DNA of 64,000 nucleotides from Bacilli bacterium (lineage in GTDB: Bacteria; Bacillota_I; Bacilli_A; RF39; UBA660): assembly GCA_900752905.1 (NCBI GenBank), contig CAADWX010000019.1:1-64000 (forward strand). The letters run 5' to 3'. Every line of letters starts with the position of its first letter. The stretch's first letter is position 1. The translations under genes and the position numbers were made by a program. Under the pieces are notes generated by a model, which ran no database searches, was not told the origin of the DNA, and saw nothing but the letters and a program-made list of their open reading frames with translations. Positions 8,739 to 16,504 of the stretch are shown here, one piece after another.

Positions 8739-9158
8739 GTGAAAAAATATAATGTAATAGTGGTTTTTGAAAAAGACTTAAACAGAACTTTAATGTGTAA
8801 AAGGACGAAAGAGCCTTACAAAGGAATGTTTAATTTAGTTGGTGGAAAAATTGATAAAGAAAATGATGGATTAAATGAAGCGTATAGAGAGTTGAGGGAA
8901 GAAACAAATATTAACTGTGATGATATTTCCTTGATTCATTTTATGAATATTGAATATGTTACTATGGGTAAATCAATTGAAGTATATTATGGTATATTGA
9001 ATAAAGATGTATGCTTAGTTGAAGAAGTTAATAAACTTGAATGGGTTGATATAAACGATAACTTTTTTGATATGAATAAATATGCTGGAGAAGGTAATAT
9101 AGGACACATAATTGAGGAGATAAAAATCGAGTTGAATAATAAAAACATTAATTTATAA
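8739..9158 (+). CDS. Nudix hydrolase
   Basis: A 139-residue protein with a Nudix box near residues 36-58: GGKIDKENDGLNEAYRELRE followed by ETNI. It has the core REL(R)EE pattern that binds the metal; the G-x5-E spacing is extended by two residues. The family cleaves nucleoside diphosphates linked to another group, as in MutT-like NTP sanitising. The start is GTG, supported by AGAGGTG upstream. The neighbours (nucleotidase, HD proteins, nucleoside hydrolase, HAD) fit action on a nucleotide. Confidence 0.9.
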   Translation: MKKYNVIVVFEKDLNRTLMCKRTKEPYKGMFNLVGGKIDKENDGLNEAYRELREETNINCDDISLIHFMNIEYVTMGKSIEVYYGILNKDVCLVEEVNKLEWVDINDNFFDMNKYAGEGNIGHIIEEIKIELNNKNINL

Positions 9159-9190
9159 CTTTTGATTTTGTTTCATATTTAATTTCAACA

Positions 9191-9389
9191 GGATATGGGA
9201 TAAGCACCTCTAATAAGATAAAACTCTTATTTCATAAGGTTTTATACTTATTTAAAGAGGTGCAAATCTATTTTCACACTTGCGAAAATGAGTATAAAAA
9301 TGATATGTAAAAGATATTAACTTTGTATTTAGTTCACTTATTTAATAATAAAAAACGATATGCACTTATATAAAAATAGGTGCTTTTTT
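9191..9389 (+). ncRNA. Candidate structured RNA, family 2, copy a
   Basis: The layout is shared with 20,611-20,806: a GGATAAG start, an outer helix GCACCTCT (9204-9211) with AGAGGTGC (9256-9263), an inner CTTATttcATAAG hairpin (9226-9238), then a hairpin ATTTTC/GAAAAT (9270-9289). It ends in a terminator-like stem GCACTTAT/ATAGGTGC (9362-9383) and six T. In copy b the outer helix has different bases but still pairs. No protein frame explains it. Confidence 0.55.
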
Positions 9390-9482
9390 CATATTAAGAT
9401 TGTTTTGAATCTTATTCTTTGTTTTCATTTTTATTGTTAATTTCTTTGCAATTTTCTAACAATAAAGTAAAGCATATATAAA

Positions 9483-9572
9483 AATTTAACTAAGTATAAA
9501 GACTCAAATAATAATTTAACTAAGTATAAAGACTCAAATAATAATTTAACTAAGTATAAAGACTCAAATAAT
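9483..9572. repeat. Three tandem copies of a 30-base unit
   Basis: The unit AATTTAACTAAGTATAAAGA plus ten more bases occurs three times with no spacers. The last copy runs directly into the integrase remnant. Direct binding-site repeats (iterons or recombinase arm sites) are possible; a CRISPR is not. Confidence 0.85.
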
Positions 9573-9573
9573 A

Positions 9574-9816
9574 ATTACATTATTAAGTAATAAAAGCAAA
9601 TATTGTAAAATATCTGGTGTTAAACAAATTAAGATTCACGAATTTAGACATAGTCATGCATGTTTATTATTTAATAACAATGTTCCTATAAATGAGATAT
9701 CTTTTAGGTTAGGACATTCAAAAATATCAATGACATCAGATATATATTTAAAATATTTACCAAACAACAAAAAAAGAGTGATTAACACTCTTAATTCTAT
9801 TGTCTACAATCAATAA
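9574..9816 (+). pseudogene. C-terminal remnant of a tyrosine recombinase/integrase
   Basis: An open frame of about 80 codons without a start. It carries the catalytic end of a phage-type integrase: HEFRHSHA (box II Arg and His), LGHSKISMTSDIY with the second conserved His, and the Tyr nucleophile in DIYLKYL. The N-terminal and core halves are missing, cut at the tandem repeats. It ends 64 bases before a tRNA-Gly-like TGGAGC site, the usual arrangement of integrase next to attachment site. It cannot be active as it stands. Confidence 0.85.
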
Positions 9817-9876
9817 TATTTGGACAATCACTGATTATATATCTAAAATAAGCTTTATATAGGCCTATTTTTAACA

Positions 9877-9890
9877 AAATGGAGCAAGTG
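9877..9890. repeat. Attachment-site-like repeat (site G)
   Basis: AAATGGAGCAAGTG matches the tRNA-Gly 3' end and its flank (AAATGGAGCAGGTG) at 13 of 14 positions. It lies just beyond the integrase remnant. Confidence 0.6.
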
Positions 9891-10048
9891 TTGTAGTTAT
9901 CTACAACTTCTTTTGCTATGACGTGATAAATATCACTCACTGCTAATAATATAACATAAATTAATATTAATTCAATATGTTTTAGTCAATTTGTTCAATA
10001 AAATATCGAATAATGTTATAATATTAATAGATTTGAGGCGATAGAATA

Positions 10049-10552
10049 GTGATAAATAATTTAAATTTAGAAAATATAAAAGTTGTTATATTTGATTATG
10101 ACGGAACACTAGCAATTCATAGAGATAAAGATTTTGTTAAGCATCGTAATGAAAGTGAAGATAAAAGGTTAAATTATTATTTAAATGCATATCAAAATCC
10201 AAATAGTTTTTATGAAGAAATAGAATTATGTGATAGATCTGAAAATCTTTACAATTTTATTAATAAATTAAGAGATAAAAAAATTAAAATGTATTGTTTA
10301 TCAGGAATGAAGTTTTCGTTTCATTTTAAGGCAAAACAAGATTTTATTAAAATACAATACGGTGATGATATTGAATTAATATCTGTTGGAACTCAACGAT
10401 TAAAACTAGATGGAATAAAGATAATTTCTAAAGTTAATAGATGTAATTTAAATGAAATATTATTTATAGATGATTTAAAAGATACAATTGACTTTTTGAA
10501 AAACAATGGTGTAAATGCTATTGATGTAAATGATTTAAAGTGTGGTGTATAA
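10049..10552 (+). CDS. HAD-like phosphatase
   Basis: A 167-residue HAD superfamily protein. Motif I is IFDYDGTLAI near residue 14 (the first Asp would be the nucleophile and the second the acid/base). Motif II is the CLSGMK region, and motif III/IV is LFIDDLKDTIDF. There is only a small helical cap. It probably dephosphorylates a small metabolite; the substrate is unknown. The start is GTG after GAGGCGA. A truncated P-loop kinase gene begins one base after its stop, so the original operon paired a kinase with a phosphatase. Confidence 0.8.
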   Translation: MINNLNLENIKVVIFDYDGTLAIHRDKDFVKHRNESEDKRLNYYLNAYQNPNSFYEEIELCDRSENLYNFINKLRDKKIKMYCLSGMKFSFHFKAKQDFIKIQYGDDIELISVGTQRLKLDGIKIISKVNRCNLNEILFIDDLKDTIDFLKNNGVNAIDVNDLKCGV

Positions 10553-10553
10553 C

Positions 10554-10655
10554 ATGGGAATAATAATTGCTGGATTTGCTACTTGTGGTAAGAGTATATT
10601 GGGTAAAAAATATAATAACATCAAAGGTTTAGAATCTAGTTCATATAAAATATAA
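10554..10655 (+). pseudogene. N-terminal remnant of a P-loop kinase
   Basis: MGIIIAGFATCGKSILGKKY shows a Walker A motif (GFATCGKS) at the start of a nucleotide-kinase-like protein, but the frame stops after 33 codons. The next bases, in another frame (RNDIPVEEQKG), look like a continuation. It is therefore a decayed gene directly downstream of the HAD phosphatase. Confidence 0.65.
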
Positions 10656-10700
10656 TGAGAAATGATATACCTGTTGAAGAACAAAAAGGTACAAAAAAGT

Positions 10701-10718
10701 GATGTGAACCCAAAATAG
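10701..10718. repeat. 18-base repeat shared with 3,708-3,725
   Basis: GATGTGAACCCAAAATAG here and GATGTGAACTCAAAATAG at 3,708 differ at one base. Both sit next to broken genes. They may be traces of one insertion sequence end; no transposase is visible. Confidence 0.4.
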
Positions 10719-10784
10719 GAGACATTATAAAAAAGCTATATATTAAAAAGAGAAAATATATATTTTATATGTTCTACATTATTA

Positions 10785-10904
10785 AAACCCGAAGTTATAA
10801 TTGAATGTTGTAAACATTATAACATTGATATAAAACGAGGGGCATTTATTGATGATAGAATTAATGTTTTAAGAAAAGCAGAAACTTTGTGGATAGATTA
10901 TTAA
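10785..10904 (+). pseudogene. C-terminal remnant of a HAD-like phosphatase
   Basis: The open stretch reads KPEVIIECCKHYNIDIKRGA and then FIDDRINVLRKAE, the typical end of a HAD domain with the motif IV Asp pair. There is no start, and the frame before it is broken. Further in-frame scraps follow to about 11,020. Confidence 0.55.
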
Positions 10905-11045
10905 AAATTATTTTTGTACCAGATGAATTAAAACATCTTAGTAGATAATTATCAAAATTTATATGTGATGAATGATTTATCAGTAAAAGTTTTAATAGAA
11001 GTAAGAGAAATGTTAAAATAATAATTTTAAGAGGTAAAAAATAAA

Positions 11046-11222
11046 TTAAATTGTAAAGAGATATTAATGTTATTAAATGAATGTAGAATCATAGCAGAAA
11101 ACGATGAGTGGATTACACATTCAAATTGTGTTGGTAATACTAATGTAATTATTTTTGATGACTATCCATATAATAGAAATGATGAATTTACTGATTTAAC
11201 AAGAGCATATAGATATTATAAA
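11046..11222 (+). pseudogene. Fused scraps of an HD protein and a HAD/NT5C-like protein
   Basis: Codons from 11,046 match the N-terminus of the two HD proteins (LNCKEILMLLNECRIIAEND, then EWITHSNCVG). At about 11,140 the reading switches to NVIIFDDYPYNR and TRAYRY, which resembles the C-terminal end of a HAD/NT5C-type nucleotidase. The frame then runs on without a stop into the amidotransferase gene, which has its own ribosome binding site. This is a deletion junction, not a functional fusion. Confidence 0.6.
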
Positions 11223-11237
11223 ATAAGGAGGAGAAAA

Positions 11238-11885
11238 ATGATATTAGCAATAATTGAGAGAATTGAAAATATAAAAGAAAAAGCACCATTTAACAATAGA
11301 TATTATTTGACGGAACATTTTAAAAAAATATTTGATGAATTAGATATATTATTGTTTCCTATTATTTCTAGTAAAAACTTAGAAAAAGTTTGTGATATAT
11401 GTAATGGACTTATTGTAACGGGGAGTTGTATTGATATTCCACCGCATTATTATAATGAAAACCCTATTCCAAGTAAAAATTATGATATAGATGAATTTAA
11501 ATTAGACAAAGAAGCAATTAAATTGTTTTCTAATGCTAATAAGCCAATCTTAGGTATTTGTGGTGGTCTTCAGTCAATAAACGTATATTTTGGTGGTAGT
11601 TTAAACCAAAAAATTGAAAATCACGATTTAAAAGATAAATTACATAAAATATATGTTAAAGAGGGTACTTTTTTAAATTCAGTATACAAAGGAAATATTA
11701 ATGTTAATTCATTTCATAAACAATCTATAAAAGATGTTGCAAATCAATTTATAATTTCCGCAGAATCTAATGATGGAACAATTGAGGCAATTGAAAAGGG
11801 AAATATTATTGCAGTTCAATGGCATCCTGAAGAAATGAATGACATTTTACTCTTTGAAAAATTTATAAACACTTTCTTTGATTGA
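11238..11885 (+). CDS. Class I glutamine amidotransferase-like hydrolase (peptidase C26)
   Basis: 215 residues, the family's usual size. The nucleophile elbow is LGICGGLQSIN (Cys near residue 98), and the catalytic His-Glu pair is in AVQWHPEE near the end. An NSFHKQSI segment completes the gamma-glutamyl-GABA hydrolase (PuuD-like) pattern. The family cleaves gamma-glutamyl amides. The start at 11,238 follows AGGAGG; the frame upstream of it is debris. It is cargo of the element between sites G and A. Confidence 0.85.
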   Translation: MILAIIERIENIKEKAPFNNRYYLTEHFKKIFDELDILLFPIISSKNLEKVCDICNGLIVTGSCIDIPPHYYNENPIPSKNYDIDEFKLDKEAIKLFSNANKPILGICGGLQSINVYFGGSLNQKIENHDLKDKLHKIYVKEGTFLNSVYKGNINVNSFHKQSIKDVANQFIISAESNDGTIEAIEKGNIIAVQWHPEEMNDILLFEKFINTFFD

Positions 11886-11886
11886 T

Positions 11887-12020
11887 GGTATGGGAATTCC
11901 CATATAGAATTTGTGTGGGAGTACAAATTTATTACTAACTAGGCATCGATTTCATTCCCCTATTCAAAAAAAAATACAAAAAGAGGATTAAATTATTTTT
12001 ATAATTTTTCCTCTTTTTTT
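11887..12020 (+). ncRNA. Candidate structured RNA, family 1, copy a, with terminator
   Basis: Homologous to 18,044-18,187 and 23,622-23,755. A closing helix (TATGGGAAT with ATTCCCCTA) contains a hairpin AATTTGT/ACAAATT with a conserved GGGAGT loop. It ends in the terminator AAGAGGA (11,981) / TCCTCTT (12,009) plus seven T. In this copy TATGGGAATTCCCATA is itself a perfect palindrome, so a second fold is possible. Confidence 0.6.
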
Positions 12021-12048
12021 GATATTATTTATTATAAAAAAACTCACG

Positions 12049-12110
12049 AACAATTAAGTCTGTAAGTTGATTTCAAATGGAGCGAATAAACAACAAGTTA
12101 CGAACTAAAT
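12049..12110. repeat. Element junction A (R1 end, TGGAGC core, L1 end)
   Basis: Left arm CTGTAAGTTGATTTCAA as at the tRNA, core TGGAGC at 12,078-12,083, right arm with ACAAGTTACGAACT as at junctions C and E. Confidence 0.75.
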
Positions 12111-12222
12111 TCTCTTTCTAAAAAATATTATATAGTAATTCCTATATTTTTACAAGAAAGTATGAGAATTTTTTTGTATTTTATTGTATAATATTTATAT
12201 AAATTTCTTGGAGGTAATGGCA

Positions 12223-13227
12223 ATGTTAAAAGAGGTAAAAATTGAACTTACTAATAGATGTTTTAGAAATTGTAAGCATTGCTCAAGTAGTGCAACTAAT
12301 AGCTCTAATAATGTAAAAGAATTAGATTTTGAAGATGTAAAAAAAATTATATATGAAGCAAAAAATATGAATGTAGAAACAGTAGTATTTACTGGTGGGG
12401 AACCTTTAATGTATGAAAGACTGCCAGAGTTAATAAAAGTGACTTCAAAATCATGTATGAATTCAACACTATATACTTTTGCTTATAGAAATGAAAAAAA
12501 CTTAAATAAATATAGAGAATTATTACATAATGGTTTAAATAAAATTATATATTCTTTAGCTGATACTTTATCAGGTGAACAGGATTTATCTACATATTCT
12601 CATACTGAATTTTTTGATAAGGTTTTTAAAGATTATAATTCAAAATTAGGATTTCATTATACAGTTTCAAAAGACTCTATTCCTAAAATGAATGACACTG
12701 TAACTAGTACTTTAAATTTATTTAATGATAAATCTTATTTTGATAAAGTTAGTTTGCTTAGATTTGTTCCTCATGGCAAAGGAATAACAGAAATGGATTT
12801 AACTAAACAAGAATTATTGATGATAAAAGAGTTATATGTAAGTCTTAGAAATAAGGGGAAAATAAGATTAGGCAGTCCATGGAATATTCTAGGTGTTGAA
12901 AATAGTCCTTGTATTATTGCTGATGAAATTGTGATTATTGGATTTGATGGTATTGCATATCCTTGTGATTCTATAAAGTATTTTACCAAACTTGGTATCA
13001 GTGGAAATATAAAAGAAAATACTCTTGAAGAAATGTATAATTCATCCTATTTTTCAAATATTAGAAAGTTAAATACTAATAATTCTTGTTCTACTTGTAA
13101 AGATTATAAAATATGTAAAAGTGGTTGTATTGGTCAAAAAATAATAGCAAATTATATCGAAGATAAAGATAAAGTAAAAGTATTAAAAAAATGTATAAAT
13201 TCAAGAGATCCAAAATGTATGAGGTAA
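12223..13227 (+). CDS. Radical SAM protein with SPASM-like C-terminal cluster domain
   Basis: 334 residues. The CFRNCKHC motif near residue 11 gives the CxxxCxxC ligands of the S-adenosylmethionine-binding [4Fe-4S] cluster, followed by FTGGEPLMY, the usual SAM-binding GGE strand. The C-terminus has CSTCKDYKICKSGC, as in SPASM domains with extra clusters. The reaction cannot be read from the sequence. The ATG at 12,223 lies seven bases after GGAGGT. Its stop is two bases before the next start, so it is translationally coupled to the thymine-modification-like protein. -10 box TATAAT at 12,187. Confidence 0.88.
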   Translation: MLKEVKIELTNRCFRNCKHCSSSATNSSNNVKELDFEDVKKIIYEAKNMNVETVVFTGGEPLMYERLPELIKVTSKSCMNSTLYTFAYRNEKNLNKYRELLHNGLNKIIYSLADTLSGEQDLSTYSHTEFFDKVFKDYNSKLGFHYTVSKDSIPKMNDTVTSTLNLFNDKSYFDKVSLLRFVPHGKGITEMDLTKQELLMIKELYVSLRNKGKIRLGSPWNILGVENSPCIIADEIVIIGFDGIAYPCDSIKYFTKLGISGNIKENTLEEMYNSSYFSNIRKLNTNNSCSTCKDYKICKSGCIGQKIIANYIEDKDKVKVLKKCINSRDPKCMR

Positions 13228-13229
13228 AT

Positions 13230-14165
13230 ATGAAAAAAAGACAAGAAGTTTATGATTTATATTGGTATTTTGCTTGTGAAAGACAAAATATTTTTATAAA
13301 AAAATTAAATGGCGAACCTGCTCCATGGACTAATGATAAAATCTTACAAGAATATAAGTTTTGCAATAGTTATAGAGTTAATGATAGAGTTAGCCAGTAT
13401 TTATTAAAAAATGTAATTTATAATGGTAAAAGTTATACTGACGAGGATATGTTATTTAGAATACTAATATTTAAACTATTTAACAAAGAATCAACTTGGG
13501 AATTATTATTAAATAATTTTGAAGATATTACCTTAAAGACTTTTGATGTTAAAGCTTATTCAAAAACATTAGAAAGTGCGATATCAAATGGAACTAAAAT
13601 TTATAATGATGCTTATATTAGTTGTGCTAATAAAGCATTTGGTTATGATAGAAAACATGCTAACCATTTAGCACTTTTAAATAAAATGTTTAATGAAGAT
13701 AAAATGCAAAGTAAAATTGTAAAATGTAAAACTATGGAACAAGCATTTAATATAATTAAAAGTTATCCATTAATAGGTAATTTTATGGCTTATCAATTAG
13801 TAACTGATATTAATTATAGTGAAGTGGTAAATTGGAAAGAAGATGAATTTACAGTAGCAGGGCCTGGTTCATTAAGAGGAATAAAAAAGTGTTTTATTGA
13901 TAAAGGTAAAATGAGTAATGAGGATATAATTAGGTATATGTATGAACATCAAGACGAAGAGTTTAAAAGACTTAATTTAGATTTTAAAAAAATTGGTAAT
14001 AGACCATTACAACTTATTGATTGTCAAAATATATTTTGTGAATTAGATAAATATTGTAGACAAGCAATACCTGATTTAAAATCAAATAGAACTAAAATCA
14101 AAAAACATTATGTACCCAAAAAAGAAAGAATAGAATATATTTATCCAAAAAAATGGAAGATATAG
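13230..14165 (+). CDS. DNA-thymine hypermodification-type protein (5-hmdU DNA kinase / alpha-glutamyl-putrescinyl thymine pyrophosphorylase family)
   Basis: 311 residues, mostly helical. The motifs I recognise are the N-terminal YWYFACERQNIF, the central TVAGPGSLRGIKKCF and the C-terminal LIDCQNIFCELDKYCR. This combination marks the helical family found in phages with modified thymine and in some bacterial genomes. It is often annotated as a nucleotide kinase domain protein. The start at 13,230 follows GAGGTAA at the end of the radical SAM gene. Phage members are predicted or shown to activate 5-hydroxymethyluracil in DNA. The role of this bacterial copy is unknown. Confidence 0.7.
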   Translation: MKKRQEVYDLYWYFACERQNIFIKKLNGEPAPWTNDKILQEYKFCNSYRVNDRVSQYLLKNVIYNGKSYTDEDMLFRILIFKLFNKESTWELLLNNFEDITLKTFDVKAYSKTLESAISNGTKIYNDAYISCANKAFGYDRKHANHLALLNKMFNEDKMQSKIVKCKTMEQAFNIIKSYPLIGNFMAYQLVTDINYSEVVNWKEDEFTVAGPGSLRGIKKCFIDKGKMSNEDIIRYMYEHQDEEFKRLNLDFKKIGNRPLQLIDCQNIFCELDKYCRQAIPDLKSNRTKIKKHYVPKKERIEYIYPKKWKI

Positions 14166-14239
14166 AACACAGGAATGAGGAAATGTATGAATACTAATTA
14201 CAACTTATTAAAAAATAAAGAAATAATTGTAATTTTAGA

Positions 14240-14294
14240 TGTCGATTAATCCTTTATTCGGTTTTAGTTTTTCAATTACTTTAAATTCAAGCAT
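14240..14294 (-). pseudogene. N-terminal scrap of the 77-residue element protein
   Basis: Only the ATG and about 18 codons remain of a gene intact at 24,303-24,536. The upstream leader with the AGGAGGAC ribosome binding site is well kept (14,297-14,345). Confidence 0.65.
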
Positions 14295-14351
14295 GAAAAA
14301 AGTCCTCCTTTCTGTGATAAGAGAACTTTTAAAGTTTTATATAAAATAAAA

Positions 14352-14397
14352 ACTTACGAACTTTTAAGTCCGTAAGTTGATTTCAAATGGAGCCTTA
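14352..14397. repeat. Element junction B (R1 end, TGGAGC core, L2 end)
   Basis: The left arm is nearly identical to the one at the tRNA gene; core at 14,388-14,393. The right side starts CCTTAAC, like junction D and unlike A, C and E. Confidence 0.75.
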
Positions 14398-14495
14398 ACT
14401 TTTCTTATATTCGTAATTTTATACTCCCAAGATGGATTAAATCAACTAGGTAAATTATAGCAGTTTTTCAGATTATTTCAATAGAATTAGATATA

Positions 14496-14504
14496 TGCTA
14501 TAAT
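14496..14504 (+). promoter_or_regulatory. Extended -10 promoter of the metallopeptidase gene
   Basis: TGCTATAAT, a TGn plus perfect TATAAT box, 23 bases before the start codon. Confidence 0.6.
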
Positions 14505-14526
14505 TATGAAAGATGAGGTAAATATT

Positions 14527-15531
14527 ATGGAAAAAGAAAAATTAGAACAATATAAAAATTGGATGTGCAATTTATCATTTTTTAATTATCATTCATTTAT
14601 AATAGATAATATAGAAAACTTGTGGCAATTAACAAATTATATAGGATTCTCATTTTCAAAATATATAGATGATAAATATAAGGTAGAACTTGATTATTCA
14701 AGTATTAATTTAGATGAAACAATTAATTTAGCACAGGATTTTTTTAAAAAGCACAATTTTAATGTTAATATAAAGCAAATGATTGAAGATAAAATTTTAA
14801 TTTTAAATAAAAATGTTAATAAAGAAACAAATAGTTATTATGGAACAAAAAAAGATGGAATATCGGATTATGATGAAAATCATAATAAAATTGTTACTAT
14901 AAATTTAGAAGAAACAATATATGATTCAATCATTATTGTTCATGAATTGATGCATTATTTAAATCAACCATTAGATAAAAGAAGTGAAGTTAGTGATTTA
15001 TTAACAGAAGCTATTTCATATGGTGCTGAATTGATATTTTGTGAAGATTTAAAAAGTAAAAAATATAATCAAGATAAAGAGTTGCATTTTAAATGTTTAG
15101 AAAAAACTACATATAGTTATGCATATAATATATACTATATATATAAAATAATTTATTTGTATAAACTTAAAGGTGATATAACAGAAGAAAAATATAATGA
15201 ATTATATAATGACGATCAATATTTAAATACAATGCAAAAATATGAAGAATATGTTGAGAGACGTGGTTCAATTTTTCACGATACTTGGTACATGATTGGA
15301 TTACCATTGGCCATTTATTTATTAGAAGAATACAGAAAAAATAGTGATAATATTAAATATATACATCTTTTAAATGAGAATATAAATAATAAAAGTCTAG
15401 AAGAATGTCTGAATATGATTGGTATAAATAGCATTGATGTTTTTAAAGAAAAAATCCAAAATTCCGTTGAAAGTTTTAAAAAATTAGTAGATGATATTTA
15501 TTTAAAAGTAGACATTCCCAGAAAAAAATAA
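14527..15531 (+). CDS. Putative zinc metallopeptidase (HExxH)
   Basis: 334 residues, no signal peptide. HELMH near residue 140 is the zinc-binding HExxH motif. A downstream Glu in EAISYGAEL, about 20 residues later, could be the third ligand, as in gluzincins. The rest is helical, Lys- and Tyr-rich, with a DTWYMIGLPLA segment near residue 258, distantly like oligoendopeptidases. It would be cytoplasmic. The ATG at 14,527 follows GATGAGGT. It is the only cargo gene of the element between junctions B and C. Confidence 0.65.
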   Translation: MEKEKLEQYKNWMCNLSFFNYHSFIIDNIENLWQLTNYIGFSFSKYIDDKYKVELDYSSINLDETINLAQDFFKKHNFNVNIKQMIEDKILILNKNVNKETNSYYGTKKDGISDYDENHNKIVTINLEETIYDSIIIVHELMHYLNQPLDKRSEVSDLLTEAISYGAELIFCEDLKSKKYNQDKELHFKCLEKTTYSYAYNIYYIYKIIYLYKLKGDITEEKYNELYNDDQYLNTMQKYEEYVERRGSIFHDTWYMIGLPLAIYLLEEYRKNSDNIKYIHLLNENINNKSLEECLNMIGINSIDVFKEKIQNSVESFKKLVDDIYLKVDIPRKK

Positions 15532-15568
15532 TCATCGTACTAATTAAGTATAATGATTATTTTTTTTG
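15527..15568 (+). terminator. Terminator of the metallopeptidase gene
   Basis: AATAATCAT (15,527-15,535), overlapping the stop codon, pairs with ATGATTATT (15,553-15,561), then seven T. Confidence 0.75.
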
Positions 15569-16041
15569 TTATAAATAGTAAGATTTTTTTGATACTTTTC
15601 TAAAACTTTATACAAATCTAAATTCATACACTTTTCAGCCAATTCATTATCATCTTGTATTATGTTATTATCTATTAAATAATCAGAAATAATATTTGCT
15701 AATGGGTATTGTAATAAATAATTTACAATATTATAAGGAACATCATATTTAATTATGGATTTAATTTTTTTATATCAATATCACTTTCTTCAATCGTTCC
15801 TTTTTGTCTAAATAAATTTTCATAATATAATTCATTTTCAACTGCTTCTAACATTTTATTTTCAAAATATATTCTATTATTTGTTTTGGTAGAAATTAAG
15901 CCTTTATATTTTTCCCAATCGTAAACAGAACGAGTTAATCTATCTAATTTTAAAACAACAATAGTATTACATTTTTTATCTTTTATATCTTGTAATAATT
16001 CTTCAAAAGCAGGTCGATTATTTGATAAATTTTCTATAAAT
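15569..16041 (-). pseudogene. Decayed serine recombinase fragment joined to an unidentified protein end
   Basis: Read on the minus strand, the stretch from 16,041 gives AFEELLQDIKDKKCNTIVVL followed by KLDRLTRSVYDWE. This is the middle of a resolvase/invertase catalytic domain with its DRLTR motif. The catalytic Ser region and the DNA-binding part are missing. It continues into an unrecognised helical sequence that needs one frameshift in a poly-A tract near 15,770 and ends at about 15,569. It belongs to the minus-strand module of the type II element. Confidence 0.6.
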
Positions 16042-16069
16042 ATTTAGTTAGAATAGTTAAAAGCAAGAA

Positions 16070-16246
16070 AAGTAATATAATTAATAATAATTCTATGTGG
16101 CTCAATATAAGTTAAGTTCGTCTTGTCAATTTTTCTAATACTACCATTAATAATAGTTGGTTGTACTTTGGCAAAATCACATATAAATTCAATTTTCTTT
16201 TTTAGTGATTCTTCTAGTGAAATTTCTTATTTAATAATATTTACCA
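16070..16246 (-). pseudogene. Broken homologue of the 89-residue element protein
   Basis: The start codon is followed by a stop at codon 7. The sequence then matches the protein at 21,169-21,438 (SLKKKIEFICDFAKV against KLKRKIEMICKFAYV; NLTYIEPH against NIAYVKPH). It is truncated at the recombinase fragment. Confidence 0.65.
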
Positions 16247-16291
16247 TAGTTCCATCCTTTCTTTTTAAAGTAGGATAGTTTTCTAAAACAC

Positions 16292-16321
16292 AAAAAAAAC
16301 TAATCCATTTCTAGATTAGTT
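16292..16321 (-). terminator. Leader or insulator terminator next to junction C
   Basis: On the minus strand AACTAATC and GATTAGTT form a stem followed by a run of T. It lies 50-75 bases upstream of the minus-strand start at 16,246, so it stops transcription entering from the neighbouring element or acts as an attenuator. Confidence 0.6.
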
Positions 16322-16333
16322 ATTTATCAAAAC

Positions 16334-16400
16334 TCGAAAAGCTCGAACAGATTTCACTATGGAGCGAATCACATACAAGTTACGAACTTTGTTCCCTTTC
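16334..16400. repeat. Element junction C (R2 end, TGGAGC core, L1 end)
   Basis: Left arm AACTCGAAAAGCTCGAA as at junction E, core at 16,360-16,365, right arm CACATACAAGTTACGAACT as at E. Confidence 0.75.
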
Positions 16401-16467
16401 TAAAATTATTATATATAAAATATTATTAAAGTTCAATGAGAATATGGAGTATTTTGCTATTTTATAG

Positions 16468-16473
16468 TATAAT
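16468..16473 (+). promoter_or_regulatory. -10 box of the GNAT gene
   Basis: Perfect TATAAT, 32 bases before the start codon at 16,505; no clear -35 box. Confidence 0.45.
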
Positions 16474-16504
16474 CTTATTAAATTATACTTTTTCGGAGGT
16501 AAAA

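Noticed and set aside
9483..9572. CRISPR array
   Set aside because: The three 30-base units are directly adjacent with no spacers, and there are no cas genes.
11046..11885. Functional fusion of an HD domain with a class I amidotransferase
   Set aside because: The upstream part is two short scraps of different genes, and the amidotransferase has its own AGGAGG and ATG at 11,238.
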